Assembly (NCBI RefSeq): GCF_018729255.1
Contig: NZ_CP076060.1
Location: 3,322,501-3,386,500, forward strand
Length of the DNA: 64,000 nucleotides
Source: Cupriavidus sp. EM10
Lineage (GTDB): Bacteria > Pseudomonadota > Gammaproteobacteria > Burkholderiales > Burkholderiaceae
Direction: 5' to 3'
This document shows, in pieces, positions 39,314-48,796 of this stretch. Below the pieces are notes generated by a model. It was not told the DNA's origin. It saw only the letters and a list, made by a program, of their open reading frames with translations, and did not search any database. Every line of letters starts with the position of its first letter. Positions within the stretch are counted from its first letter, which is position 1. Made by a program: the position numbers and the translations under genes.

Positions 39314-40561
39314 ATGACCGCTTCCGCTGCCCCCGAATCCTCTGCTGCACCGCCGGCCCCACTCTCGCCCCGCCAGATCATCTGGACCCTCGGCATCACC
39401 GAGATCATCAGCTGGGGCACGCTGTACTTCACGTTCACCGTCTTCATCGGCCCGATGCACGATGCACTGGGCTACGGCAAGCCGTTCCTGGCGGGCGGGT
39501 TCTCGCTGGGGCTGCTGGTGTGGGCGATGTGCTCGTTCGCGGTGGGACGCCTGCTCGACCGCGTGCCGGCGCGCAGGGTCATGGGGATCGGGTCGGTACT
39601 GGCCGCCATCGGGCTGCTGCTGTGGGCCTGGTGCCCGTCGCCGGCGCTGTTCCTGCTGATGTGGATTCCACTGGGGCTGGCCATGGCGTCCACGCTCTAC
39701 GAGCCGGCCTTCGTGGTGCTGCGGCAGGCGTTCGGCGACGGCTACCAGAAGCCGATCGTCCAGGTGACGTTGTTCGCCGGCTTTGCCAGCACGATCTTCA
39801 TCCCGATCGGACAGTGGCTGGTGTTGCATCTGGGCTGGCGCGAGACGCTGGTCATCTTCGCCGCGCTGAACCTGTTCGTCTGCGCCCCGCTGCATGCGCG
39901 GCTGCGCTATGCGGTGCATCCCAGCTATACGCACGCCAGCACCCCGCTGAGCGGCGCCGCCTCGCCCGGCATTGCCCGCACCACGCTGCGCCAGCCGGTG
40001 TTCTGGGCCGTGGTGATGGCCTTCACGGCCACCGCCGTCATCGCTTCGCTGCTGGGCGCCCATCTGATTCCGATGCTGACCGAGAAGGGCATGCCGGTGG
40101 GCCAGCAACTGATCGTCGCCGCCCTGATCGGTCCGGCGCAGGTGGCGGGCCGGCTGGCCATGGCGCGGCTGCCCATCGACCATCCGGTGCGGCTGTCGAT
40201 GCCCGTCTATATCGTCATGAGCCTGGGCCTGCTGTGCCTGACCCTGGGCGACGGCTACTGGCTGATGCTGGCGGCGGTGGGCTACGGCTGCGCCAATGGC
40301 GTCAATACGATGCTGCGCGCGATGGCCATGCCGGAATTGATCTCGCGTCATCACTATGCAACGCTGAACGGGTTAATGATGACCCCGGTGCTGCTGATGC
40401 AGGCCGCCGCGCCGTGGATCGGCGCCCTGCTCTGGCGCGTGGCCGGTGGCTACTGGCTGATGCTGTGGGTCATGGTGGCGCTGGCCGTGGGCGCGCTGGG
40501 TGCGTTTGCGTTTGCCCTGCACCAGCGCGGCCTGTTGCGTCCCGGCGCCGCGCCCGCCTGA
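39314..40561 (+). CDS. MFS transporter
   Basis: Major facilitator of 415 residues with twelve predicted TM helices; the loop 2-3 motif is AVGRLLDRVPARRVMGIG. It begins with an Ala/Pro-rich tail, then IIWTLGITEIISWGTLYFTF. No substrate-specific motif is recognised. The 102-bp gap before it has no marked promoter. Confidence 0.85.
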   Translation: MTASAAPESSAAPPAPLSPRQIIWTLGITEIISWGTLYFTFTVFIGPMHDALGYGKPFLAGGFSLGLLVWAMCSFAVGRLLDRVPARRVMGIGSVLAAIGLLLWAWCPSPALFLLMWIPLGLAMASTLYEPAFVVLRQAFGDGYQKPIVQVTLFAGFASTIFIPIGQWLVLHLGWRETLVIFAALNLFVCAPLHARLRYAVHPSYTHASTPLSGAASPGIARTTLRQPVFWAVVMAFTATAVIASLLGAHLIPMLTEKGMPVGQQLIVAALIGPAQVAGRLAMARLPIDHPVRLSMPVYIVMSLGLLCLTLGDGYWLMLAAVGYGCANGVNTMLRAMAMPELISRHHYATLNGLMMTPVLLMQAAAPWIGALLWRVAGGYWLMLWVMVALAVGALGAFAFALHQRGLLRPGAAPA

Positions 40562-40609
40562 GTTCTTCCGACCTGTTGTCTTGTTGTACCGGCTGTACCG
40601 GTTGTCCTG

Positions 40610-41815
40610 ATGTCTGATTACTCGATCGAAACCACTTCGCCCCCCGTCTCCGCTCCTGTCCCCTCGCCGTCGGCCGTCTCGCGCGCCACGCGCGGCACCA
40701 TGGCGCTCTTCTTCGCCAATGGCGCCACGTTTGCCACCTGGGGCGTCCACATTCCCACCATCAAGGCACGCTTCGGGTTGTCCGACGCGATGCTGTCGCT
40801 GGCCATGCTGGCCGTGGCCGGCGGCGCGATCCTGGTGATGGGGCCGGTGGGCCGCTGGGTGGGCAAGATGGGCAGTGCGCGGGCTTCGATGCTCGGTGGT
40901 GTCGCCTTTGCCTGCATGACGCTGATGATCCTGGCCATGCCCAGCTTCGCGCTGCTGCTGCCCGCGCTGCTGGTATTCGGCATGGCCAACGCGATGTTCG
41001 ACGTCGGCATGAACGCGCAGGCCGCCACGGTCGAGGCCAGCCGCAGCACCCGGCCCGTGATGTCTGCGCTGCACGGCATGTTCAGCCTGGGCGGCATGAT
41101 CGGCGCGGCATTCGGCGGGCTGATGCTGAGCCTGCAGGTACCGCCGCTAGTGCACACCGCGCTGATCGCGGCCCTGACGGCCGCCGTGGCGCTTGGCTCC
41201 CATCGCGGGCTGCTGGCGGACCATCCGGTACTGCCCACGGCGGACCATCACAAGGATCACGCCACACGCGGGCTGTGGCTGCTGGGCCTGATGGCGTTCC
41301 TGGGGTTGGTCGGCGAAGGCGCGATGTATGACTGGACCACGGTCTACATGCGCGAGGTGGCCGACGCGCCGCTGGCCTGGATCAGCTTCGGCTACGCGGC
41401 CTTCTCTGGCGGCATGGCCTGCGGCCGCTTCGGCGGCGACCGCCTGCGGGCCCGTTTTGGCGATGCGCGCACCCTGACCGGCAGCGCCTGGACCGGCTTT
41501 GCCGGCATCGCGCTGGCCATTGCCGTGCCCTGGCCGGTGGCCGCGCTGGTGGGCTTCAGCCTGATGGGCCTGGGCGCCGCCAACATGGTGCCGATCTTCT
41601 TCGTGGCGGCGTCGCGCCTGCCCGGCGTGACCGCCGCCGAAGCCATCGCCCGCGTGGCGCGCTTCGCCTATGTGGGCCTGCTGCTGGGCCCGGTGCTGAT
41701 CGGCGGCGTGGCGCACCTGGCCGATCTGCGCGTCGGCATCGCCGTGGTGGCGCTGACAATGGGCTACATCGCGCTGTTCGGCGCGCGGTCGGTGCGGCGC
41801 TACCTGACGACCTGA
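40610..41815 (+). CDS. MFS transporter (YbjJ-like)
   Basis: Major facilitator of 401 residues resembling the YbjJ/FucP-like group: ALFFANGATFATWGVHIPTI near the start and GRFGGDRLRARFGDARTL in the central loop. Substrate unknown. It starts 48 bp after the previous MFS gene on the same strand. Confidence 0.83.
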   Translation: MSDYSIETTSPPVSAPVPSPSAVSRATRGTMALFFANGATFATWGVHIPTIKARFGLSDAMLSLAMLAVAGGAILVMGPVGRWVGKMGSARASMLGGVAFACMTLMILAMPSFALLLPALLVFGMANAMFDVGMNAQAATVEASRSTRPVMSALHGMFSLGGMIGAAFGGLMLSLQVPPLVHTALIAALTAAVALGSHRGLLADHPVLPTADHHKDHATRGLWLLGLMAFLGLVGEGAMYDWTTVYMREVADAPLAWISFGYAAFSGGMACGRFGGDRLRARFGDARTLTGSAWTGFAGIALAIAVPWPVAALVGFSLMGLGAANMVPIFFVAASRLPGVTAAEAIARVARFAYVGLLLGPVLIGGVAHLADLRVGIAVVALTMGYIALFGARSVRRYLTT

Positions 41816-41842
41816 CGACCTGAGACAGCGGTCCAGCGACCG

Positions 41843-42732
41843 TCAGGCGGCCCTGGGCAGCGGTGCGTGGCCCGTGCCGATGCCGTCGAACACGAAGGTG
41901 TCCATGGCCAGCACGCCGTAGGTGACCTCGTCGGCCACGCGGGCCACGCTGGCGTCCTGGCCGGCCTTGGCATCCGCGCCGATGGCCGCGCCCAGCGTCA
42001 CGTAGAACGGCAGCAGGTGCTCGTCCGTCGGATGGGCCCGGCGCGCGAACGGCGCCTGGGTACGATAGTCGGCAATCCGGCCTGTGTCGCCGGTGGCCAG
42101 CGCCTCGTTCAGCGCGTCGGCCATCCAGCCACGGAAGGCATCCACATATGGCTCGGTCTCCGGGCCGTGCTGGGCCTTGCGTTCGCCGCCGCCAAACACT
42201 TCCTGCAGGTTATGGGTGAAGCTGCCCGAACCGATCACCAGCACGCCTTCCGTGCGCAGCGGCGCCAGCGCGCGGCCGATCTCGATCTGGGTGGCCGGGC
42301 TCAGGTACGGGTTGAAAGCCAGCTGCACCACGGGCACGTCGGCGTCGGGGAAGAAATGGCGCAGCGGCATCCAGGCGCCGTGGTCGAGCGGCCGGTCTTC
42401 GTCTTCCGCCACGAAGCCGGCGCCGGGGATGGCGGCGGCCTCGATCAGCGACTTCACGCGCGCGGCCAGGTCGGGCGAGCCCGGGGCGTCATAGCGCAGC
42501 GCGTACAGTTCGCGCGGAAAGCCCCGAAGTCGTGCCAGGCTTCCTGCCGGGTACGCGTGCCGACGGCCAGCGTGCTGTAGATCCAGTGCGCGGAGATCAC
42601 CAGCACGGCCTTGGGCTTCAGCGCGCGCAGGCGCACGCCCAGCGCGTCGAAGGCGGCGCCGGTGGGGCCGGGGTCGATCGCCAGCATCGGCGATCCGTGA
42701 GACACATAGATGGCGGGTAACAGAGGGGTCAT
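41843..42732 (-). CDS. DODA-type extradiol ring-cleavage dioxygenase, frameshifted
   Basis: LigB-superfamily protein related to YgiD/4,5-DOPA dioxygenase, cleaving catecholic rings with a non-haem metal. The N-terminal part has AIYVSHGSPMLAID and KAVLVISAHWIYS; the C-terminal part, in another frame, has PVVQLAFNPYLSPATQIEIG and LVIGSGSFTHNL. One extra C in the run 42522-42525 (GGGG on the coding strand) gives DFGGFPRELYALRYDAPG and 296 residues. It is convergent with the upstream MFS gene. Physiological substrate unknown. Confidence 0.82.
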
Positions 42733-42982
42733 GGCGTCAGGCCTTCAGCCGTTCAGCGGATTTATCCAATGGATCCAGTCTGGCAAAGATGTCACGCCGT
42801 GACGCATGGCTTTTGCGGACAAGTCCTGCAAAAAACTTGAAGGTTCGGCGGGCCCTGCGTGCTGGGCGTTGGATACCGCACACACCCTGCGCGATTTCCC
42901 GAAACACCGACAGCGGCCGTAACATGAATCGGCCTATGATGTGCTCCAGAGATGCGGCCGACGCATCCGCCGGAGAAAGCCC

Positions 42983-43375
42983 GTGTCCAAGCGATTCGAT
43001 CCCCTGCACGCCCTGCCCCACGCGCTGTGGTGGCAGCCCGGCGTCTACGGCAGCGGCCCGGCCGTGCTGCTGTGGATCGTCGCACGCCTGCCGGCGGACA
43101 TGCTGGCCAGCGTCTTCGGCACCCCATCGGCCTCTGCCCTGCTGAACCACGCCGGCGACACCGTGTTCGTCACCGGCTGGCTGGCCAGCGCCGCCTGGCT
43201 GTGGTTCACGCGCAAGCGCCCGGCGCCGGTGCGGGACATCGCCCCCTCGACCTCGCCGCTCCCACCCAGACGCCGCACGCCCCCACCCATCACGGGCACG
43301 GCGCCGGATAGCGTCCGGCATCGGGTGATGCATGGCCGACCCCGCCGCCAACATCCGCATGACAAATCGATGTAA
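42983..43375 (+). CDS. Hypothetical membrane protein
   Basis: Not recognised. 130 residues from GTG 42983, chosen because GGAGAAAGCCC lies in front. Two hydrophobic segments, GPAVLLWIVARLPADML (about 28-45) and TVFVTGWLASAAWLWFT (about 62-78), are followed by a Pro/Arg-rich cytosolic tail. Codon use is normal for the region. Confidence 0.55.
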   Translation: MSKRFDPLHALPHALWWQPGVYGSGPAVLLWIVARLPADMLASVFGTPSASALLNHAGDTVFVTGWLASAAWLWFTRKRPAPVRDIAPSTSPLPPRRRTPPPITGTAPDSVRHRVMHGRPRRQHPHDKSM

Positions 43376-43462
43376 GGAATCGCTTAAGATGCTGGCTTGC
43401 GTCACCGCCGGGGCACACTGGCGGGGGCATCCACCGGTTCTTTCATTGTTGTAGCAAGCCAC

Positions 43463-44772
43463 ATGTCCGTTACCGCAGCATCCGCCAACGACCTGTCCAA
43501 AGCCACCCGACGACGCGCGATTATCGCCGCCACCATCGGCAACGGCCTGGAATGGTTCGACTTCACCGTCTACAGCTTCTTCGCGGTCATCATCGCCAAG
43601 CTGTTCTTCCCCACCGGCAACGACCTGACGTCGTTCCTGCTGACCGTGGCCACGTTCGGCGTGGGCTTCTTCATGCGTCCGGTGGGCGCCATCGTGCTGG
43701 GTGTCTACGCCGACCGCGTGGGCCGCAAGGCCGCGCTGACGCTGACCATCCTTCTGATGGCGCTGGGCACGGCCATCATCGGCCTGGCCCCACCTACGAA
43801 TCGATCGGCCTGTGGGCCCCGGCGCTGATCGTGCTGGCCCGCCTGATCCAGGGCTTTTCGGCCGGCGGCGAAGTTGGCGGCGCCACGGCGTTCCTGATCG
43901 AGCATGCGCCCGACGAGGAGCGCGGCGCCTATGCCAGCTGGCAGCAGGCCAGCCAGGGCATTTCGTTCATGCTGGGCGCCGCCATGGGCGCGCTGGTCAC
44001 CAACGGCCTGGACCAGGCCCAGATCGACGCCTGGGGCTGGCGCATCCCGTTCCTGTTCGGCCTGCTGATCGGCCCGGTGGGCATGTATATCCGGTCGCAT
44101 CTGGAAGAGCCGCCCGAGTTCGAGCAGCGCCAGGCCGAGCGCCGCGCCAACAACGTCAAGTTCTCGCCGCTGTCGCAGGTGCTGCGCGACCATCCGCGCG
44201 AAGTGCTGGCCGGCCTGGGCGTGACCATCCTGTGGACGGTCTGCACCTACGTGCTGGTGTTCTACATGCCGTCGTACGCCAAGCAGCAGCTGGGCCTGCC
44301 GCTGGGCGCCACGTTCCAGTCGACGGCGATCTGCGGCGCCATCATCCTGGTGCTGTGCCCGCTGATGGGCATGCTGTCCGACCGCGTCGGCCGCAAGCGC
44401 ATGCTGAGCGTGGTGGCGCTGGCCATCCTGGTGCTGGCCTATCCGCTGTTCCACTGGCTCAACGTGTCGCCGACTACCAGCACGCTGCTGCAGGTGCAGA
44501 TCGTCCTGGGCATCCTGCTGGCCGCCTTCACGGGCCCGGCGCCGGCCGTGCTGGCCGAGCAGTTCCCGACCGAAGTGCGCTCCACCGGCCTGTCGCTGGC
44601 CTACAACTTCGCCGTGACGATCTTCGGCGGCTTCGCCCCGCTGATCGTCACCTGGCTGATCGAATCGACGCACAACAAGCTGGCCCCGGCCTTCTATGTG
44701 ATCGTCGCCGCGGCCATCAGCCTGGTGGCGCTGGCGTTCATGCACGACCGCACGGGCAAGAAGCTGGCCTGA
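43463..44772 (+). CDS. MFS transporter, metabolite:H+ symporter type, frameshifted
   Basis: Carrier of the MHS branch (KgtP/ProP/ShiA-like) that imports organic acids or osmolytes with protons. The start IAATIGNGLEWFDFTVYSFF and GVYADRVGRKAALT are typical, as are RLIQGFSAGGEVGGATAFL and SDRVGRKRML. The frame breaks at the C run 43788-43791; one extra C gives GLAPTYESIGLWAPAL and 436 residues. A good terminator follows. The substrate cannot be fixed. Confidence 0.87.
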
Positions 44773-44798
44773 CCGCCCTGTCTTGCCGCTGTACCCCG

Positions 44799-44825
44799 AA
44801 AGCCAGCCTCCGGGCTGGCTTTTTT
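44799..44825 (+). terminator. Rho-independent terminator
   Basis: AGCCAGCC-TCCG-GGCTGGCT stem (44801-44820), extended by A:T pairs, with a T-tract to 44825. Confidence 0.85.
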
Positions 44826-44969
44826 GCGCCCGCTTTCCGGGCTTGCATTCGGCGTCAATTTGGCAGTTGGATGTCCGGAAGCAGCCAGCTACGGTCTTTA
44901 CGGCGTGGTGTTCCGGGCGCATGATCGCTGCGGCGCCCGTGTGCGCCATCGACAAAGGAGCGAAGGCGA

Positions 44970-45592
44970 ATGACGACGAAGTCCGCGCCGCAGACCCAGG
45001 TACGCTGCGGCTGGTGCGGTGATCTGGAGGACTACTGCCACTATCACGACAACGAGTGGGGCTTTCCGGTGGACGACGACCGGCGGCTGTTCGAGAAGCT
45101 GTGCCTGGAGGGATTCCAGTCGGGCCTGAGCTGGCTGACCATCCTGCGCAAGCGCGAGGCCTTCCGCAAGGCGTTCGCCAATTTCGAGATCGACAAGGTT
45201 GCCCGCTTTACGGAGCGCGACGTGGAGCGCCTGCTGGGCGATGCCGGCATCGTGCGCCATCGCGGCAAGATCGAGGCGGCCATCCACAACGCCCGATGCG
45301 CGCAGGAACTGCTGAAGACCGAGCCGTCGCTGGCCGCCTATTTCTGGAAGTTCGAACCCGATCCCAAAAGTCGGCCCAAGACGCTGACCCCGAGGTGCTG
45401 CGCACGATGGCGATCAGCCCGGAATCGACGGCCCTGTCGAAGGATCTCAAGAAGCGCGGCTGGAAGTTCGTCGGCCCCACCACGATGTACGCGCTGATGC
45501 AGGCCATGGGGCTGGTCAACGACCATATGGACGGCTGCACCACGCGCAGCCTGGTACAGCGCGCCCGCAAGGCATTCAAGGTGCCGCGCTAG
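44970..45592 (+). CDS. tag: DNA-3-methyladenine glycosylase I, frameshifted
   Basis: Base-excision enzyme removing 3-methyladenine from alkylated DNA. The N-terminus RCGWCGDLEDYCHYHDNEWG has the zinc Cys/His residues and the Asp-Glu of the active site; FQSGLSWLTILRKREAFRKA follows, and the C-terminal KKRGWKFVGPTTMYALMQA and NDHMDGCTTR complete it. The frame shifts at the C run 45388-45391; one extra C gives TLTPEVLRTMAISPE and 207 residues, the normal length. Insertion of a G at 45386-45387 would serve equally. Confidence 0.88.
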
Positions 45593-45974
45593 GGCGCCAG
45601 ATCGTCCCGCGCAATGGTCCGTATACGTATACCTGTATTGTTTACGTATACATAAATAGTAGTAGTAATGGTTAACACTGCCCCCGGTCGTGGATAACCC
45701 CGTTTTCCCCTTTCGGATCATAGGCTTGCAAGACAGATAACCCTATGGGCAACCCTGCGGCGTATACGTGGACGGCCGGGGGTAATCTCAGCCTGGCGCG
45801 CGGGCGCGGACGTATACGTGCCATGTTGTACGTATACGTCCCACAGCCGCCCCACAGCCGGCCCCAGGCCTGCCCCGGACTTGTACACGCAGTTGTCCAC
45901 AGGAAGCGCGTGCATATCGGCGCGAATCGGCTCACACTGGCGCCTCGCCCAAGCGGCGCCTCCCGGAGCGTTCG
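45593..45974. promoter_or_regulatory. 382-bp region with an array of GTATAC palindromes
   Basis: No gene. GTATAC occurs six times: 45621-45626 and 45627-45632 (as GTATACGTATAC), 45646-45651, 45762-45767, 45812-45817 and 45832-45837. The last two lie within perfect ACGTATACGT palindromes, 20 bp apart. Two near-DnaA boxes, CGTGGATAA (about 45695) and TTGTCCACA (about 45893), are also present. The array may be the operator region of the LysE-type exporter gene that follows; the binding protein is unknown. Confidence 0.5.
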
Positions 45975-46604
45975 ATGGATAGCACGACCCTGTCTCTCTA
46001 CCTGGTCGCTGTGGCTGCGGTCATGGTCACCCCCGGCCCGACCATGCTGCTGGCCCTGAGCAACGGCGCCACCCGCCCGATGCGCGTGGCAGCGTGCGGC
46101 ATCGCCGGCGCGGCGCTGGCCGACCTGATCCTGATCGGCGCCGTCGGCTGTGGGCTTGGCGCGCTGCTGCAGGCATCCGAGCACCTGTTCACGGCAGTCA
46201 AATGGATTGGTGCGGCGTATCTGCTCTACCTGGCCGTCTCGATGTGGCGCGCGCCCACCCAGGCGCTGGTCGCCACGTCCGACGCCACCTCGGCCAGCGG
46301 GCGCGCAGCCTTCCTGCGGGCGCTGTTCGTGGCGCTGTCGAACCCCAAGACCATCCTGTTCACGTCGGCGTTCGTGCCGCAATTCGTCCACGCGGACAAG
46401 CCGGTGGCCATCCAGTACGTCATCCTGGCCGTGATTGCGGCATCGATGGATGTCGTGATGATGATGATCTACGCCTACGGCGGACGCCACGCCATGCGGA
46501 CACTGTCGGCCCGCGCCGTACAGTGGATCAACCGCAGTTGCGCCGGGATGCTGGCCTGCCTGGCCGTCGGCCTGAGCCTGTATCGCCGCAGCGACCTACG
46601 CTGA
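45975..46604 (+). CDS. LysE/RhtB-family exporter
   Basis: Inner-membrane amino-acid or metabolite exporter of 209 residues with six predicted TM helices. It has the family start AAVMVTPGPTMLLALSNG and the central FLRALFVALSNPKTILFTSA. Substrate unknown. It is preceded by the GTATAC-rich region and overlaps the end of the convergent CDF gene by 9 bp. Confidence 0.9.
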   Translation: MDSTTLSLYLVAVAAVMVTPGPTMLLALSNGATRPMRVAACGIAGAALADLILIGAVGCGLGALLQASEHLFTAVKWIGAAYLLYLAVSMWRAPTQALVATSDATSASGRAAFLRALFVALSNPKTILFTSAFVPQFVHADKPVAIQYVILAVIAASMDVVMMMIYAYGGRHAMRTLSARAVQWINRSCAGMLACLAVGLSLYRRSDLR

Positions 46605-47546
46605 CCCGCCCGACACCGTCTGCGCACGCGGCACCTTCACCGGATCGACGTGCGTCATGACATTCAGGACGTCGTCGCGCGCCATCGCACGGCGGCGGGC
46701 CTCGGTGGCAATCGCGTGCCCCTGCTCGACAGTCAGGTCGGCCTGGATCTCCAGATGCACGTCGACCAGGATCATGTCGCCCATCTTGCGCGTCTTCAGG
46801 TCATGCAGGCCCAGCACGCCGGGCGTCTCCAGCATCGCGTCGCGCAGGCTCGTCACCACGTCTTCGTCGGCGGCGCGGTCCATCAGGTCGTTCATCGCAT
46901 CCCAGCCAAATCGCAGGCCCATGCGCGACACCATCAGCCCCACCACGATGGCTGCCACCGGATCGAGCACGTGATACCCGAGCAGGTTGCCGCCAATCCC
47001 CAGCGCCACCACCAGTGACGACGCGGCATCGGACCGCGCGTGCCAGGCGTTGGCCACCAGCATGCTCGACCTGACCCGCTCGGCCACGCGCAGCATGTAG
47101 CGGAACAACCCTTCCTTGGCCGCCAGCGCGGCCAGCGCCACCCACAGCGCCACCGACTGCACCGGCTGCGCGCCTTCCGGATGCTGGATCTTGCCGACCG
47201 CCGCCCACAGCATGCCCACGCCCACGGCCAGCAGCAGCGCCCCCAACGCCAGCGACGCCGCCGTCTCGAAGCGCTGATGCCCGTACGGATGATCGGTATC
47301 GGCATCCTTGCGGCTGTGATGGCCGGCAAACAGCACGACAAAATCGGAAACGAGATCGGAAAGGGAGTGCAGCGAATCGGCCACCAGCGCCTGGGACCCC
47401 GCGACGATGCCGATGACACCCTGGGCAATCGTCAGGCCGATGTTGACGAAAACGCTGACAAGGGTCGACCTGCGCCCGGCTTGATGGCGGGCCTCGGCGT
47501 CAAGGGTGTCGGAGCCGATAGCGGGGGCGGCGGGTGGTTCGCGCAT
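46596..47546 (-). CDS. Cation diffusion facilitator metal exporter
   Basis: Zn/Fe/Co/Ni-type CDF antiporter of 316 residues. TM helices contain the metal-site pattern ADSLHSLSDLVSDFVVL (about residues 55-70) and ARSDAASSLVVALGIG; the first cytosolic loop has DADTDHPYGHQRFET and a C-terminal domain has LHDLKTRKMGDMILVDVHLEI. Start 47546 (MREPPAA) was preferred over an upstream frame extension lacking similarity. Metal specificity is not evident. Confidence 0.9.
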   Translation of the reverse strand: MREPPAAPAIGSDTLDAEARHQAGRRSTLVSVFVNIGLTIAQGVIGIVAGSQALVADSLHSLSDLVSDFVVLFAGHHSRKDADTDHPYGHQRFETAASLALGALLLAVGVGMLWAAVGKIQHPEGAQPVQSVALWVALAALAAKEGLFRYMLRVAERVRSSMLVANAWHARSDAASSLVVALGIGGNLLGYHVLDPVAAIVVGLMVSRMGLRFGWDAMNDLMDRAADEDVVTSLRDAMLETPGVLGLHDLKTRKMGDMILVDVHLEIQADLTVEQGHAIATEARRRAMARDDVLNVMTHVDPVKVPRAQTVSGGSA

Positions 47547-47749
47547 GGGTGGTGTTGATGGCAAGCGATATCCGCAACGGTAGCATTTCCTGTGCAAGTT
47601 ACGAATCGCAAGGCGAAAACCCTCGCGCGAGGCCAGGGGAGAAGGCCGGCGGCCCTCTCTGCCGTTACAGTATCGGCGGCCGTACAAATCGCAGGATCTG
47701 CATTGCCAGGCCATAGGTGCCGACGAGAGCTACCAAAAGAGCCCTGCAA

Positions 47750-47979
47750 TCAACCAGGCCTTGCCACGCTCGGCGGGCTGACCCATAGCAAATGCACGAA
47801 TCCTACAAGGCCGGCGATCCCGATCAAAAGATCGAGCAGAAGCACCACCGCCGTATATAAGCCGACCGGCCCGACAAAAAGTCGTTCTTGGTCGGCCTTA
47901 CGGCGATGTAGTAAAGGGCCAGGCCAATAAAGGAGGCCGGGATCAAGGTGACGGCTAGCAGGAAAAGGATGCGTCCCAT
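47750..47979 (-). CDS. Small membrane protein, shortened paralogue of the 48407-48796 product, frameshifted
   Basis: After adding one base to the A run 47876-47880, ATG 47979 gives 76 residues: MGRILFLLAVTLIPASFIGL forms one TM helix, then RPTKNDFFVGPVGLYTAVVL forms the next, ending HLLWVSPPSVARPG. It shares FVGP-x-G-x-YTAVVLLLD with the 129-residue product at 48407 but lacks its third TM segment. The pairing suggests a duplicated immunity gene of the PAAR-hydrolase operon. Function inferred from position only. Confidence 0.6.
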
Positions 47980-47981
47980 GG

Positions 47982-48410
47982 TTACGAGGGTCCTTTTTCA
48001 AGAACGTCTTTCACCCTAATTGTTCCGTTCAAAGAGATAAAACCTTGCGGGTCGAGCGTTTGTGTGTTCCACATAGCCCAAAGGCGTGCATCAATTTGAT
48101 ATGAGCCATGGCTGTCACGCATTTGCGAGAAGCGGCTTAGCGTGGCCAATTTAGCGCTGACCGCAAGTGTTACGCAGAGCAGTGCAATACCAAGCCATGC
48201 CAGCCAGCTTCCATGACCGCGGCACAGTACGACAAGGCCCACAAAAATACATGCGCCGGCGAAAGCCCCGCCGACAACCAGACCGCCGGTAAAGGCAAAG
48301 CAGTCTTCGCCGCATTTTGGCACGGGTTGTGCGACGACAAGCCCGCCCAAACTGCCAAACAGGACACCACGCACGCTTGCCGCCGCCAGATTCAGAAGTC
48401 GGTCCGTCAT
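47982..48410 (-). CDS. Hypothetical membrane protein of the PAAR operon
   Basis: Not recognised. 142 residues with three hydrophobic segments (LFGSLGGLVVAQ; VVGGAFAGACIFVGLVVLC; LAWLGIALLCVTLAVSAKLA) and a C-terminal soluble part ending TIRVKDVLEKGPS. Its ATG overlaps the stop of the upstream gene as ATGA, and 2 bp separate it from the next. Candidate immunity or accessory factor; no family assigned. Confidence 0.6.
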   Translation of the reverse strand: MTDRLLNLAAASVRGVLFGSLGGLVVAQPVPKCGEDCFAFTGGLVVGGAFAGACIFVGLVVLCRGHGSWLAWLGIALLCVTLAVSAKLATLSRFSQMRDSHGSYQIDARLWAMWNTQTLDPQGFISLNGTIRVKDVLEKGPS

Positions 48411-48796
48411 AGCTTCCTGTGATCGTGGTCTATCTCGGATAGGCCGACACTCGCTTCAGGTTCGCGTGAGTTAAAGCCGGATTCCAAGATTTGCATTGCC
48501 AAAGCGTGCAGTGCCACGCTCGTAATGAGCGAAATCGTCGCGATTGCACAAATCATGAAACGCTGGCCGGAGCTCGCCCACAACAAGCGGACGAATGCCG
48601 CAAGACCTGTGACGGCGACAAGGGCGTCCAATAGGAGAACCACAGCTGTGTAGGCACCTGCTGGGCCAACAAAAAAATTATTCCTCGTGGGCGATACCAT
48701 CAGATAGTAGAGAGCCAGCCCTGCAAATGAGGCTGGCAGGCTCACTGCGGAAGCCAAAAATAGCCACTTGGCCAATTTACTTGACTCCTTCCGCAA
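48407..48796 (-). CDS. Small membrane protein, candidate immunity protein
   Basis: 129 residues with three predicted TM helices (LFLASAVSLPASFAGLALYY; GAYTAVVLLLDALVAVTGLA; FMICAIATISLITSVALHAL) and a short charged tail. Starts inside the last 20 bp of the hydrolase gene, so it is tightly coupled to it. A paralogue lies two genes downstream. An inner-membrane protein coded directly after a secreted hydrolase is the normal place for a T6SS lipase-type immunity protein, but this is inference. Confidence 0.65.
   Translation of the reverse strand: MRKESSKLAKWLFLASAVSLPASFAGLALYYLMVSPTRNNFFVGPAGAYTAVVLLLDALVAVTGLAAFVRLLWASSGQRFMICAIATISLITSVALHALAMQILESGFNSREPEASVGLSEIDHDHRKL

Noticed and set aside
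45620..45839. CRISPR array
   Set aside because: Repeats are 6-12 bp, spacing varies from 0 to over 100 bp, and no cas gene is nearby.
45593..45974. Replication origin or plasmid-like iteron array
   Set aside because: GTATAC copies are irregularly spaced, only near-DnaA boxes are present, and no replication gene is adjacent. Kept only as a possible operator array.
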